A stretch of 64,000 nucleotides of DNA from Lysobacteraceae bacterium (lineage in GTDB: Bacteria; Pseudomonadota; Gammaproteobacteria; Xanthomonadales; Xanthomonadaceae). The notes below the pieces were generated by a model. It saw nothing but the letters and a program-made list of their open reading frames with translations. It was not told the origin of the DNA and did not search any database. The position numbers and the translations under genes are program-made. This document shows positions 35,129 to 43,577 of this stretch, piece after piece. The stretch spans positions 1 through 64,000 of the forward strand of contig JAEUPQ010000029.1 of NCBI GenBank assembly GCA_016789405.1, in the 5' to 3' direction. How positions within the stretch are numbered: position 1 is the first letter of the stretch; every line of letters starts with the position of its first letter.

Positions 35129-35453
35129 GGGGTCCGACCCTGGGAACGATGTCCGGCTAGTGTAAGGCTTGCCGCCGGAGAGACGAAACCGAGATGAGAT
35201 GCCGCGCCCTTCCGGCAGTCCCGGGCAGTCCGCGTTAGCAACCGGGCGGACCGTCGGAACCGCTGCTCTACGCATTCGGTCGAACGGGAACGAAGAAGCC
35301 CCTACGGGATGGACGCGGCACATCCCTGCGCCACGCCCTTCGGGCAGTCTTCGGCTGCCCAGGCCCGCTCCGGGCGGGCCTGGCGAACCCGCGGCCCGAA
35401 CCCTTCGGTCGCATCAACGAAAAAGCCCACGCATTCGCGTGGGCTTTTTTGAT
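35129..35453. other. Intergenic region with three consecutive hairpins
   Basis: No gene is seen in these 325 bp. Three small stems follow one another: GCCCTTCGGGC (35335-35345), GGGCAG/CTGCCC (35342-35360) and CAGGCCCGC/GCGGGCCTG (35360-35382). They may be a repeat remnant. Confidence 0.45.
35425..35444 (-). terminator. Terminator of the tRNA-Glu gene
   Basis: The 8-bp stem GCCCACGC/GCGTGGGC with a 4-base loop is flanked by A and T runs on both sides. It gives a T5 tract on the minus strand just after the tRNA and could act in both directions. Confidence 0.85.
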
Positions 35454-35529
35454 TGGCGCTCCCTACGGGATTCGAACCCGTGTTTTAGCCTTGAGAGGGC
35501 CACGTCCTAGGCCTCTAGACGAAGGGAGC
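35454..35529 (-). tRNA. tRNA-Glu(CTC)
   Basis: The 76-nt gene folds as a cloverleaf. The acceptor stem is GCTCCCT/AGGGAGC, the D arm is the typical Glu GTCTAGAGGCCTAGGAC, and the T loop is GGGTTCGAATCCC. The anticodon loop CTCTCAA gives anticodon CTC, reading GAG. The anticodon stem includes one G-T pair. The 3' CCA is encoded, and an intrinsic terminator follows. Confidence 0.93.
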
Positions 35530-35703
35530 AAAGCACTTGCGAAGCGGCCTTGAGGGACAGCCGAATCGCGGAACTCCGTCTGCCTGCATCCTGCGGGTCG
35601 GTCGTCTCGAGGACGGCGACGGGCTTTGGATGCCGGCTGGCTGTTAGTATAGCCGGTCCATCGTCCGCCTCAAACCATTTCGACCCATATCGCCTCCGTA
35701 TCG

Positions 35704-37044
35704 ATGACCTCACCGATTTTCCTGCCAGCCGAGCCGCTGACCATTCCCCGAGATCAGCACGAGATCTCGCGCAAAGACATCAGTCCCAGTGCGTTGCGCG
35801 TGCTGTACCGGCTGCACGAGGCGGGATATGGCGCCTATCTGGTCGGCGGCGCGGTTCGCGACCTGCTGCTGGGTGAGCATCCGAAGGACTTCGACGTCGC
35901 CACCGACGCGACGCCCGAGCAGGTCAAGCACCTGTTCCGGAACTGCCGCCTGATCGGCCGCCGCTTCCGCCTGGCCCATGTGGTCTACGGTCGCGAGATC
36001 ATCGAGGTCGCCACGTTCCGGGCCAATACCGACGACGGAAGCGGCGACCGGGAGACCGACGAAGACGGTCGGGTGCTGCGCGACAACGTCTATGGCACCA
36101 TCGAGGACGATGCCGTCCGCCGCGATTTCACCGCGAACGCGCTCTACTACGCCATCGCGGACTTCTCGGTACGCGATTACACCGGTGGTTTCGAGGACGT
36201 GCGCAATCGCACGCTCAAGCTCATCGGCGACCCCGAGACCCGTTATCGCGAAGATCCCGTGCGCATGCTGCGCGCGGTGCGCCTTGCGGCCAAGCTGCGC
36301 TTCACCATCGATCCGGCCAGCGCGGAACCCATCCATCGCCTGGCGCCGCTGCTTCAGGAAGCTGCAGCCGCGCGTCTGTTCGAGGAATGCCTGAAGCTGT
36401 TCCTGTCGGGGCATGCCGAGGCCAGCTTCCTCGCGCTCGAGGCCCATGGCCTGCTCGCAGGTCTGTTTCCCGAGACGGCGCGTGCGCTTGCCTCGAACCG
36501 CAGCGGTGCGCTGCGACGGATGCTGATCGAGGGCCTGCGTGCCACCGATGCGCGCGTCGCGGCGGACGAACCCGTGTCGCCCGCCTTCCTGTTCGCGCTC
36601 CTGCTGTGGCCGGCCTATTGCCGCACGCTGGCGATGCTGCAGGCGCAGGGCGTGCAGGTGGCCGACGCCGAGCGCCGCGCCGCCGATCGCGTCACCCTGC
36701 ACCAGGTCGATACCGTGGCGCTGCCGCGCCGGTTCTCGCTGCCGATGCAGGAAATCTGGCTGTTGCAGTCGAGGTTCTCGCTGAGGCAGCGAAAGAAGGT
36801 GGTGCGTCTGCTCGCGCACCCCCGTTTTCGCGCGGCCTACGACTTCCTGCTGCTGCGTCAGGCTGCGTCGGACGGCCATGCGGCCGACATCGCTTTCTGG
36901 CAGGAGGCGCAGCACGACCCCGATCACGCCCTTGCCGTGACTGTCGTCCGAGCCGAGATCGACGGCGAGGCAGGGGAGGACGGCGGCGATGGGCGCAAGC
37001 CGAGGCGGCGCCGTCGCCGCAGACCTGCCTCCACGGGCCCCTGA
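35704..37044 (+). CDS. pcnB: Poly(A) polymerase I
   Basis: The 446-residue protein is a class II nucleotidyltransferase with YLVGGAVRDLLLG (45-57) and the metal-binding DFDVATDATP (62-71). It also has RRFRLAHVVYGREIIEVATFR and the RRDFTANALYYAI and DPVRMLRAVRLAAKL motifs. PcnB adds poly(A) tails that promote RNA decay. The C-terminus is strongly basic (KPRRRRRRRP), as in other PcnB proteins. The length and the ISRKDISPSALRVLYRL start, which is characteristic of PcnB, argue against a CCA-adding enzyme. It begins the cluster pcnB-folK-panB-SH3-panC-pgi, conserved apart from the SH3 insertion in Xanthomonadales. Confidence 0.95.
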   Translation: MTSPIFLPAEPLTIPRDQHEISRKDISPSALRVLYRLHEAGYGAYLVGGAVRDLLLGEHPKDFDVATDATPEQVKHLFRNCRLIGRRFRLAHVVYGREIIEVATFRANTDDGSGDRETDEDGRVLRDNVYGTIEDDAVRRDFTANALYYAIADFSVRDYTGGFEDVRNRTLKLIGDPETRYREDPVRMLRAVRLAAKLRFTIDPASAEPIHRLAPLLQEAAAARLFEECLKLFLSGHAEASFLALEAHGLLAGLFPETARALASNRSGALRRMLIEGLRATDARVAADEPVSPAFLFALLLWPAYCRTLAMLQAQGVQVADAERRAADRVTLHQVDTVALPRRFSLPMQEIWLLQSRFSLRQRKKVVRLLAHPRFRAAYDFLLLRQAASDGHAADIAFWQEAQHDPDHALAVTVVRAEIDGEAGEDGGDGRKPRRRRRRRPASTGP

Positions 37045-37059
37045 GTCGAAGGTCGTTCG

Positions 37060-37578
37060 ATGTCCAGAAACCAGAACCTGCCGGTGGTGGCATTCATCGG
37101 CCTTGGCGGAAATGTCGGCGACCCGATCGCCACGCTGCGGTCGGCTCTCCACCGACTGATGACCGTGCCGCGGAGCCGTTTTCTCGGCGCATCGCGGTTC
37201 TACCGCACTCCGGCTTGGGGCGAGCGCGACCAGGCTGACTTCGTGAATGCCGTGGCCGCGATCGAGACGGCGCTGGCACCGAAAGCGCTGCTGGACGAAC
37301 TGCTCGGCATCGAGCGCCAGTTCGGGCGGCAGCGGGATTCCGAAGCCGGTGTGCGCTGGGGGCCGCGCACGCTGGATCTCGACATCCTTCTCTATGGCGC
37401 GACCAGTCTCGATACCGCCGGCTTGACCCTGCCGCACCCGCACCTGCACGAGCGGGCCTTCGCCCTGGTGCCATTGCTGGAACTGGTGGACGACATCGAC
37501 ATTCCGGGGCGCGGCAGCGCACGCGGTGCGCTGACGCGGCTGGATCGAAGTGGCATCCAGCCGCTCGCGGAACGCTGA
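37060..37578 (+). CDS. folK: 2-amino-4-hydroxy-6-hydroxymethyldihydropteridine diphosphokinase
   Basis: The 172-residue protein shows the HPPK pattern: [12 protein letters not shown] at the N-terminus, [31 protein letters not shown] and the signature [15 protein letters not shown]. FolK transfers pyrophosphate from ATP to 6-hydroxymethyl-dihydropterin in folate synthesis. It starts 15 bp after pcnB and is followed by panB, so the three are probably co-transcribed. Asp-rich DLDIL supplies the metal ligands of the active site. Confidence 0.95.
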   Translation: MSRNQNLPVVAFIGLGGNVGDPIATLRSALHRLMTVPRSRFLGASRFYRTPAWGERDQADFVNAVAAIETALAPKALLDELLGIERQFGRQRDSEAGVRWGPRTLDLDILLYGATSLDTAGLTLPHPHLHERAFALVPLLELVDDIDIPGRGSARGALTRLDRSGIQPLAER

Positions 37579-37666
37579 GCGCGCGTATACGAAGTCAACC
37601 CGTCGGTACGACCTGTTACGCTTGGCGGCCCGGCCTCTTCATTCTCCGGCCAACCCCTGGATTCTC

Positions 37667-38482
37667 ATGGCCAATCACGAAGACAAGCCCTGGACGGTGC
37701 CCGCCCTGGCCGATGCCAAGCGCGCGGGACGCAAGCTCGCGATGCTCACCGCCTACGATGCGGTGTTCGCGCGGGTGCTGGATCGCAATGGCGCCGACCT
37801 GATCCTCGTCGGCGATTCGCTCGGCATGGTCGTCAAGGGCCATGGCTCGACGCTGCCGGTGACCGTCGACGATATCGCGTATCACACCGCCGCCGTGGCC
37901 ACCGGGCTGCAGCGGACCCTGCTGGTTGCCGACTTGCCGTTCCAGGCCGACGCCACGCCGGAAAGAGCGCTGGATGCCGCCACCCGCCTTCTCCAGGCGG
38001 GCGCGCAAATGGTGAAGCTCGAGGGCGCGGGCCCGCACAAGCTCGACGTGATCCGCTTCCTGGTCGAACGCGAAATCCCGGTATCGGCGCACCTGGGCCT
38101 GACGCCGCAGTCCGTCCTGCGTTTCGGCGGTTTCAAGGTGCAGGGGCGTGAAGAGCGTGCCGCCGCGAAGCTGCGCGAGGACGCGCTCGCGGTCGCCGAA
38201 GCCGGCGCTTCGCTGCTCGTGCTCGAGTGCGTGCCGTCGTCCCTGGCGCAGGCCGTCACGGCGGCCAGCCCGATTCCGACCATCGGCATTGGCGCCGGCC
38301 CGCACTGCGACGGCCAGGTGCTGGTGCTGCACGACTTCCTCGGACTCGACAGCGGTCATCGTCGCCCGAAGTTCGTGAAGGATTTCCTCGCCGACGGCGG
38401 GTCGGTCGCAGGTGCCGTCCGTGCGTACTGCGATGCGGTTCGCGACGGCACTTTCCCCGGCCCGGAGCATGCGTACCAATGA
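37667..38482 (+). CDS. panB: 3-methyl-2-oxobutanoate hydroxymethyltransferase
   Basis: The start at ATG 37667 gives 271 residues, close to other PanB proteins. The TIM-barrel enzyme adds a hydroxymethyl group from methylene-tetrahydrofolate to alpha-ketoisovalerate, the first committed step to pantothenate. Visible motifs are [38 protein letters not shown] (48-66, with metal-binding Asp), [15 protein letters not shown] and [17 protein letters not shown]. Its stop overlaps the start of the SH3-like gene (ATGA), so translation is coupled. The upstream folK places a folate-pathway gene next to a folate-dependent enzyme. Confidence 0.96.
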   Translation: MANHEDKPWTVPALADAKRAGRKLAMLTAYDAVFARVLDRNGADLILVGDSLGMVVKGHGSTLPVTVDDIAYHTAAVATGLQRTLLVADLPFQADATPERALDAATRLLQAGAQMVKLEGAGPHKLDVIRFLVEREIPVSAHLGLTPQSVLRFGGFKVQGREERAAAKLREDALAVAEAGASLLVLECVPSSLAQAVTAASPIPTIGIGAGPHCDGQVLVLHDFLGLDSGHRRPKFVKDFLADGGSVAGAVRAYCDAVRDGTFPGPEHAYQ

Positions 38483-38898
38483 CGGTACGTGCGGCTGCCT
38501 TCGCGATCGCGATGTGCCTGCCGCTCGGGGCGGCGTCTGCGCCGCCTGCCGGATCGCCATCCGAAGTTCCGGTGATGGTCGGCGAGCAGGAAGATCTCGA
38601 TGCCTGCGGTGCTTGGGCGGAGGTCCACGGCCTGAATCCCAAGGGCGACGGTTTCCTCGCCGTTCGCGCCGGTCCGGGCGTGGCGTTCGCCATGCGTGAT
38701 CGCTTGCGCGAACGCGATGGTCTTTACATCTGTGGCGGAAGCGCGGACGGCGTGTGGTTGTCCGTGGTGTATCCCCGCGAGGGCCAGGACGCTGCCGATT
38801 GCGGCGTGTCCAGTGCATTGCCGAAGCCGCGTGCCTATCGCGGTCCCTGCGGTTGGGGGTGGGTGCGCGCGGACTGGGTACGGATCCTTGCCGGCTGA
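38479..38898 (+). CDS. Small exported SH3-like domain protein between panB and panC
   Basis: The 139-residue protein starts at ATG 38479, overlapping the panB stop. It has a signal peptide ([21 protein letters not shown]) and then a bacterial SH3-like domain with [30 protein letters not shown] and the closing [13 protein letters not shown]. Four Cys residues could form two disulfides in the periplasm. SH3b domains often bind peptidoglycan or peptides. Nothing connects it to pantothenate synthesis except position, so it may be a passenger in the operon. Its function is unknown. Confidence 0.8.
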   Translation: MTVRAAAFAIAMCLPLGAASAPPAGSPSEVPVMVGEQEDLDACGAWAEVHGLNPKGDGFLAVRAGPGVAFAMRDRLRERDGLYICGGSADGVWLSVVYPREGQDAADCGVSSALPKPRAYRGPCGWGWVRADWVRILAG

Positions 38899-38947
38899 CG
38901 CGCCGTCCGGCTTGCCTTTGAAGCATTCCTTTCGAGACACGACGTCC

Positions 38948-39796
38948 ATGATCGAAACCATTACCGAACTGCAACGACTGCGCGCATGCATCCTCGGATG
39001 GCGCCGCGAAGGCCTGCGCGTCGGCTTCGTGCCCACGATGGGCAACCTGCATGCCGGTCACTATTCGCTGGTCGCGCTCGCACGCAAGCACGCCGACCGG
39101 GTGATTTCGAGCGTGTTCGTGAATCCGACCCAATTCGGGCCGAACGAGGATTTCACCCGTTATCCGCGCACGCCCGAGGCAGACACCAGTGGTCTCGAGG
39201 CAGCGGGCTGCGATGCGTTGTGGTTGCCGACGGTCGAAGGCATGTACCCCTTCGGTGTCGATCTGGCGGTGCGGATGCGTGTCCCCGGTGTCGCGGACGT
39301 GCTGGAAGGTGCGCATCGGCCGGGCCATTTCGACGGTGTCTGCACGGTGGTCGCACGGCTCTTCAACCAGGTGCAGCCCGATGTCGCGGCGTTCGGCAAG
39401 AAGGATTACCAGCAGGTCGCTGTGATCCAGCAGATGGTCACCGACCTGGCGTATCCGCTCACGTTGCTGCGTGGCGAGATCGTGCGCGAGCCCGACGGTC
39501 TGGCGATGAGTTCGCGTAACCAGTACCTGTCCACCGACGATCGCCGCGTCGCCGCCGAGATCCACAGGACCCTGCAGATCATGCGCGAGCGCCTGCTGAC
39601 GGGCATCGAGCGCAGCGCGGTCGAGGTCGAAGGCGAGCAACGTCTGGCGCAGGCGGGATTCGATGTCGACTATGCGTCTGTCCGGTTGCCCGATCTGTCC
39701 GAACCCGATGACGCGCCGGGACCACGAGTCGTCCTGATCGCGGCGCGACTCGGGCGGACGCGTCTGATCGACAACCTGGAATTCGTGCTCGGCTGA
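38948..39796 (+). CDS. panC: Pantothenate synthetase
   Basis: The start at ATG 38948 yields 282 residues, normal for PanC. It joins pantoate and beta-alanine using ATP through a pantoyl-adenylate. Motifs include VGFVPTMGNLHAGHYSLV (26-43, with the HxGH nucleotide site at 35-38), SVFVNPTQFGPNEDF, FGKKDYQQVAVIQQMV and AMSSRNQYLS (KMSKS-like). The gene is 49 bp after the SH3-like gene. panD, which would make beta-alanine from aspartate and which I recall between panC and pgi in relatives, is not here; pgi follows after 166 bp without another ORF. Confidence 0.96.
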   Translation: MIETITELQRLRACILGWRREGLRVGFVPTMGNLHAGHYSLVALARKHADRVISSVFVNPTQFGPNEDFTRYPRTPEADTSGLEAAGCDALWLPTVEGMYPFGVDLAVRMRVPGVADVLEGAHRPGHFDGVCTVVARLFNQVQPDVAAFGKKDYQQVAVIQQMVTDLAYPLTLLRGEIVREPDGLAMSSRNQYLSTDDRRVAAEIHRTLQIMRERLLTGIERSAVEVEGEQRLAQAGFDVDYASVRLPDLSEPDDAPGPRVVLIAARLGRTRLIDNLEFVLG

Positions 39797-39962
39797 CGAT
39801 TGCTGTCCCGTCGCGTCCTCGACGGACAGGCGATCGGATGCGATGCGGCAGTCTTCCGGCTCTCGCGGACAGCTTGCGCGCCAACCTGCGGGACATCGCG
39901 TCCGGCGTGCATTCGATCTGGCATGATGGGTCGGTTACCCACTGTGCCGTTGTCGATCCCCC

Positions 39963-41486
39963 ATGACGTCATCGAGCTACGAAACACTTCGCGCGCATGC
40001 GCGTCGCCTCCAGCATCGGCCCTTGTCTGCGCTGATCGCGGATGATCCGCAGCGTCCCCACGACTTCGCCTTGCGGAGTGGCGCGCTCTACGCGAGCTTC
40101 GCGCGCCAGCGCTACGACCGCGAAGCGCTCGACGCACTGTTTGCGCTTGCCGAATCGGCCGACCTGGCCGGCGCACTCTGCCGATTGTTCGACGGCCATG
40201 TCGTGAACGTCACCGAGGGCCGCGCTGCGCTGCATACCGCATTGCGCAGCGACCTGTCGGACAGCGGGACGGCGCGCGATGCCTCGGCGCAGGCGCGGGC
40301 GGCGCGGGCGCGGATGGCGACTCTGGTCGCCCGCCTGCGCGATTCCGACATCACGGATGTCGTCAGTGTGGGCATAGGTGGTTCCGATCTCGGGCCGCGA
40401 CTGGTGGCGGACGCGTTGTCCGATGACGCCGGCGGTCTTCGCGTCCATTTCGTTTCCAATGTCGATGGCAACGCGATCCGGCGCACGCTGTCGAAGCTCG
40501 ATCCCGCGCGCACCGCGGCAGTGCTGATCTCGAAGACCTTCGGCACGCAGGAAACGCTGCTCAACGGACGCATCGTGAGCGATTGGCTCGGTGCGCATGC
40601 GTCCCGGGATGGCGGGCGTGTGTTTGCCGTGAGTGCGAACGTCGCACGTGCGGCCGCGTTCGGCATCGACGAGGACCGCATCCTGCCGATGTGGGATTGG
40701 GTCGGCGGACGCTATTCGCTCTGGTCGGCGGTCGGATTCCCCATCGCGCTCGCCATCGGCATGGACGGATTCGAGCGGCTGCTCGCCGGTGCCGCCGAGA
40801 TGGATGCGCACACGCTGGCGACGCCGCTGCGCGACAACCTCGCGGTGTGGCATGCCTTGACTGCGATCTGGAATCGCAATGCGCTGGACGCCGGCTCGCA
40901 TGCGGTGCTGCCCTATGACGAGCGCTTGCGCCTGCTGCCGAACTACCTGCAGCAACTGGTCATGGAAAGCCTGGGCAAATCCGTGCGCCTCGATGGCGGC
41001 GTGCTCTCGCTCGACACAGTGCCGGTGTGGTGGGGTGGGGCAGGGACCGATACGCAGCACAGCTTCTTCCAGGCGCTGCACCAGGGTACGCAGGTCGTCC
41101 CTGCCGATTTCATCGGCGTGCTTCGCGCGGATCATGCGCATGCGGAAAACCATGCCGCGCTGCTCGCCAATCTGCTCGCGCAGACCGAAGCATTCGCCAA
41201 CGGACAGGCGAGCGACGACCCGCATCGCCTCTATGCCGGCAATCGGCCCAGCACGTTGATGCTGCTGGACGCATTGACCCCGGAATCCCTCGGGGCGTTG
41301 ATCGCACTGTACGAGCACAGCGTGTACCTGCAATCCGTGCTGTGGGGCATCAATGCCTTCGATCAGTTCGGCGTCGAATTGGGCAAGCAGGTCGCGAATC
41401 GCCTCTTGCCTGCCTTGCGGGGCGAAGTCGAAGCCGATGACCCGGTGACGCGCGCACTGCTCGACGAGATCCGTCGTCGCACATAG
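39963..41486 (+). CDS. pgi: Glucose-6-phosphate isomerase
   Basis: The 507-residue protein has PGI landmarks: [75 protein letters not shown] and a C-terminal [23 protein letters not shown]. It interconverts glucose-6-phosphate and fructose-6-phosphate. The length matches the ~500-residue Xanthomonas enzymes and not the ~549-residue E. coli type. Catalytic Glu (in [13 protein letters not shown]) and Lys (in [11 protein letters not shown]) are present. It ends the pcnB-to-pgi cluster. Confidence 0.96.
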   Translation: MTSSSYETLRAHARRLQHRPLSALIADDPQRPHDFALRSGALYASFARQRYDREALDALFALAESADLAGALCRLFDGHVVNVTEGRAALHTALRSDLSDSGTARDASAQARAARARMATLVARLRDSDITDVVSVGIGGSDLGPRLVADALSDDAGGLRVHFVSNVDGNAIRRTLSKLDPARTAAVLISKTFGTQETLLNGRIVSDWLGAHASRDGGRVFAVSANVARAAAFGIDEDRILPMWDWVGGRYSLWSAVGFPIALAIGMDGFERLLAGAAEMDAHTLATPLRDNLAVWHALTAIWNRNALDAGSHAVLPYDERLRLLPNYLQQLVMESLGKSVRLDGGVLSLDTVPVWWGGAGTDTQHSFFQALHQGTQVVPADFIGVLRADHAHAENHAALLANLLAQTEAFANGQASDDPHRLYAGNRPSTLMLLDALTPESLGALIALYEHSVYLQSVLWGINAFDQFGVELGKQVANRLLPALRGEVEADDPVTRALLDEIRRRT

Positions 41487-41613
41487 GGCTCGGTTCGGCG
41501 CTCCTGCCGTCTCGTGATGCTCATGATGGCAGCGATGCGCCCGACCCCCTTGCATGGAATCGAGCCTTCCGACGGATATCCCTTCGCTCGACCGTACGAC
41601 GGCAGCGCGTCGA

Positions 41614-42273
41614 TCAGTCCTTCGGCGGTGATACTGGCTTGTACGCCAGCCAGGATGCTCCCGCGATCACCATCGCGGCGAGCAGCAGGCCGAACACGGT
41701 ACGCTGCGATTCGGTGAGATGCGGACAGGCCGCGTCGAACGCGGTCGCGCGCTGCAACATGGTCCATGCGGTGAATGCCAGTGGCGGGATGACCGCGCGC
41801 GCCCAGTCCGCCGCGCTCATCTGGCTCCTCCAGTTCGCATTGGCAACCTTGGCCGCCGCAATGGCGGCGTAGATTCGGGGAATGAGATAGAGGGCCATGC
41901 TGAGCAGCGCGAGCACCCAGAATGCGATCGCGAGGGAGCCGGCATCGGAGATGACCGTGATGGTGTCAGGCACAGTGCCGGGAGCGTCGATCTTCCCTGC
42001 AATCGCGCGTTTCGCCATGTCGCCGATCGCCTTCGTCGGGATGATCTGCGTCGTCGCGCCCAGGATCAGGGCGTGCAGGGTCAAGACTTCGGTTGGAACG
42101 AGCGCGGTCATCGCTTCGACGTAATTGGAGACGCCACCGGATGGTTTCGCCGGCGTCGATCCGCCATCTTCATCGGCAATCCTGTCGAGGCTGCGGATGC
42201 CCGACCTGGGGGCCTCGGTCGTCGCGGCGGTCTTCCTTTGCTGTGCGATCTGCGCGTACAGGAACGAACTCAT
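41614..42273 (-). CDS. Multi-pass membrane protein of unknown function
   Basis: The start at ATG 42273 (MSSFLYAQIAQQ) has AAGGAA upstream; the open frame goes on to 42378 without support. The 219-residue protein has a ~50-residue soluble N-terminus, a moderately hydrophobic stretch at about 52-76 (YVEAMTALVPTEVLTLHALI), and stronger helices at about 111-140, 158-175 and 192-210. I recognise no family. The sequence VEAMTALVPTEVLTLHA recalls small membrane subunits that sit next to soluble partners, but no partner is adjacent. It lies alone between pgi and queG. Confidence 0.7.
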   Translation of the reverse strand: MSSFLYAQIAQQRKTAATTEAPRSGIRSLDRIADEDGGSTPAKPSGGVSNYVEAMTALVPTEVLTLHALILGATTQIIPTKAIGDMAKRAIAGKIDAPGTVPDTITVISDAGSLAIAFWVLALLSMALYLIPRIYAAIAAAKVANANWRSQMSAADWARAVIPPLAFTAWTMLQRATAFDAACPHLTESQRTVFGLLLAAMVIAGASWLAYKPVSPPKD

Positions 42274-42452
42274 GGCGAATTCCTTGCGTATGCATGAGAC
42301 GAGGTGATTGCACGGGATATCCCGGCTCCCGGTCCGATGCGCCATGCGTCCAGCGGCCCCCGTCGTCCGTGGATGCATCCTGCGTCGCGATCTTCCCTGT
42401 GCGGTCGAGTAGAAACCAATCAGGGGATGCGTTCAAGCACCGACGGAGCGGG

Positions 42453-43577
42453 TCAGATGGCTTCGCTCGACTCGATGTCGATGCCATGCCGGCGCAGCGC
42501 CCATGCCACGTGCTCGCGCACCATGGCGTCGTCGACATCGCGCCGGGAATGCAATGCCGCGATCACGCCCGGTGTCGTGGGCGCGTTGCCCAGCGCGATG
42601 GCCAGGTTGCGCAGCCAGCGCGCGTGGCCGCTGCGCCGGATGGGCGAGCCTTCGGTGCGCTGCAGGAATTCCGTTTCGTCCCATGCGAACAGGTCGGTCA
42701 GCGACGCGGTGTCCAGGTCGTTGCGCGCGCGGAAATCCGGCTCGTCGGTGGTCTTCGCGAACTTGTTCCACGGACAGACGAGCTGGCAGTCGTCGCAGCC
42801 GAAGATCCTGTTGCCGATGAGGGGGCGCAGTTCCTCGTCGATCGCGCCCTCGTGCTCGATCGTCAGGTAGGCGATGCATCGCCGCGCATCGAGTCGATAG
42901 GGCGCGACGATGGCCTGCGTCGGACAGATATCGATGCAGCGCGTACAGGTACCGCAATGCGCGGTGGCCGGCGGATCGGCCGGCAGTGGCAGGTCGACAT
43001 AGATCTCCCCGAGGAAGAACCACGAGCCCCCGTCCTTGTCGATCAGGCAGGTGTGCTTGCCGATCCAGCCCAGCCCGGCGTTGCGGGCCAGTGCACGCTC
43101 CAGCACCGGCGCGGAGTCGACGAACACCCGGAAGCCGAAAGGGCCGATTTCCGCTGCGATGCGGTCTGCCAGCTTCTGCAGGCGGTTGCGCATGAGCTTG
43201 TGGTAGTCGCGGCCCAGGGCGTATCTCGCCACGTAGGCGCGCTCGCCGTCATCGAGCGTGGCCCAGGCTTCGTCCGGATCGCGCCCGTAGTCGAGCCCCA
43301 CCGAGATCACCCGCAGGGTTCCCGGCACCAGGTCGGCAGGGCGGCTGCGTTTGTCGCCGTGCTCCGCCATCCAGCGCATCGAGCCATGCAGCCCCTTGTC
43401 CAGCCAGTCACGCAGGTACCGTTCGTCTTCCTCCAGCGCGATATCGGAGATCCCGCAGCGCTGGAAACCCGCTTCGGCCGCGAGCGCACGGATGCGATCC
43501 GCGATGGGGGCGAAGTCGGGTGCCGCTGGCGGATTGCGTGCGTCGGTGTCCACGGCGGAAGTATAGAATCCGGTCAT
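42453..43577 (-). CDS. queG: Epoxyqueuosine reductase
   Basis: The 374-residue protein carries the QueG pattern: GFQRCGISDIAL, RYALGRDYHKLMRNRLQKLA, VDSAPVLERALARNAGLGWIGKHT, and two 4Fe-4S motifs, CGTCTRCIDICPTQAI and CDDCQLVCPWN, with an extra Cys in DARRCIAYLTIEHEG. A HEAT-like C-terminus (HARWLRNLAIALGN, VREHVAWALRRHG) recognises tRNA in known QueG. It reduces epoxyqueuosine to queuosine in tRNA with cobalamin. Its ATG and that of nnrED overlap back to back on CATG. A GTG at codon 9 is an alternative start closer to the E. coli N-terminus. Confidence 0.96.
   Translation of the reverse strand: MTGFYTSAVDTDARNPPAAPDFAPIADRIRALAAEAGFQRCGISDIALEEDERYLRDWLDKGLHGSMRWMAEHGDKRSRPADLVPGTLRVISVGLDYGRDPDEAWATLDDGERAYVARYALGRDYHKLMRNRLQKLADRIAAEIGPFGFRVFVDSAPVLERALARNAGLGWIGKHTCLIDKDGGSWFFLGEIYVDLPLPADPPATAHCGTCTRCIDICPTQAIVAPYRLDARRCIAYLTIEHEGAIDEELRPLIGNRIFGCDDCQLVCPWNKFAKTTDEPDFRARNDLDTASLTDLFAWDETEFLQRTEGSPIRRSGHARWLRNLAIALGNAPTTPGVIAALHSRRDVDDAMVREHVAWALRRHGIDIESSEAI

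Noticed and set aside
35335-35382. CRISPR-like or small RNA locus from consecutive hairpins
   Set aside because: The stems differ from one another, there are no regular spacers, and no promoter or terminator arrangement supports an RNA gene.
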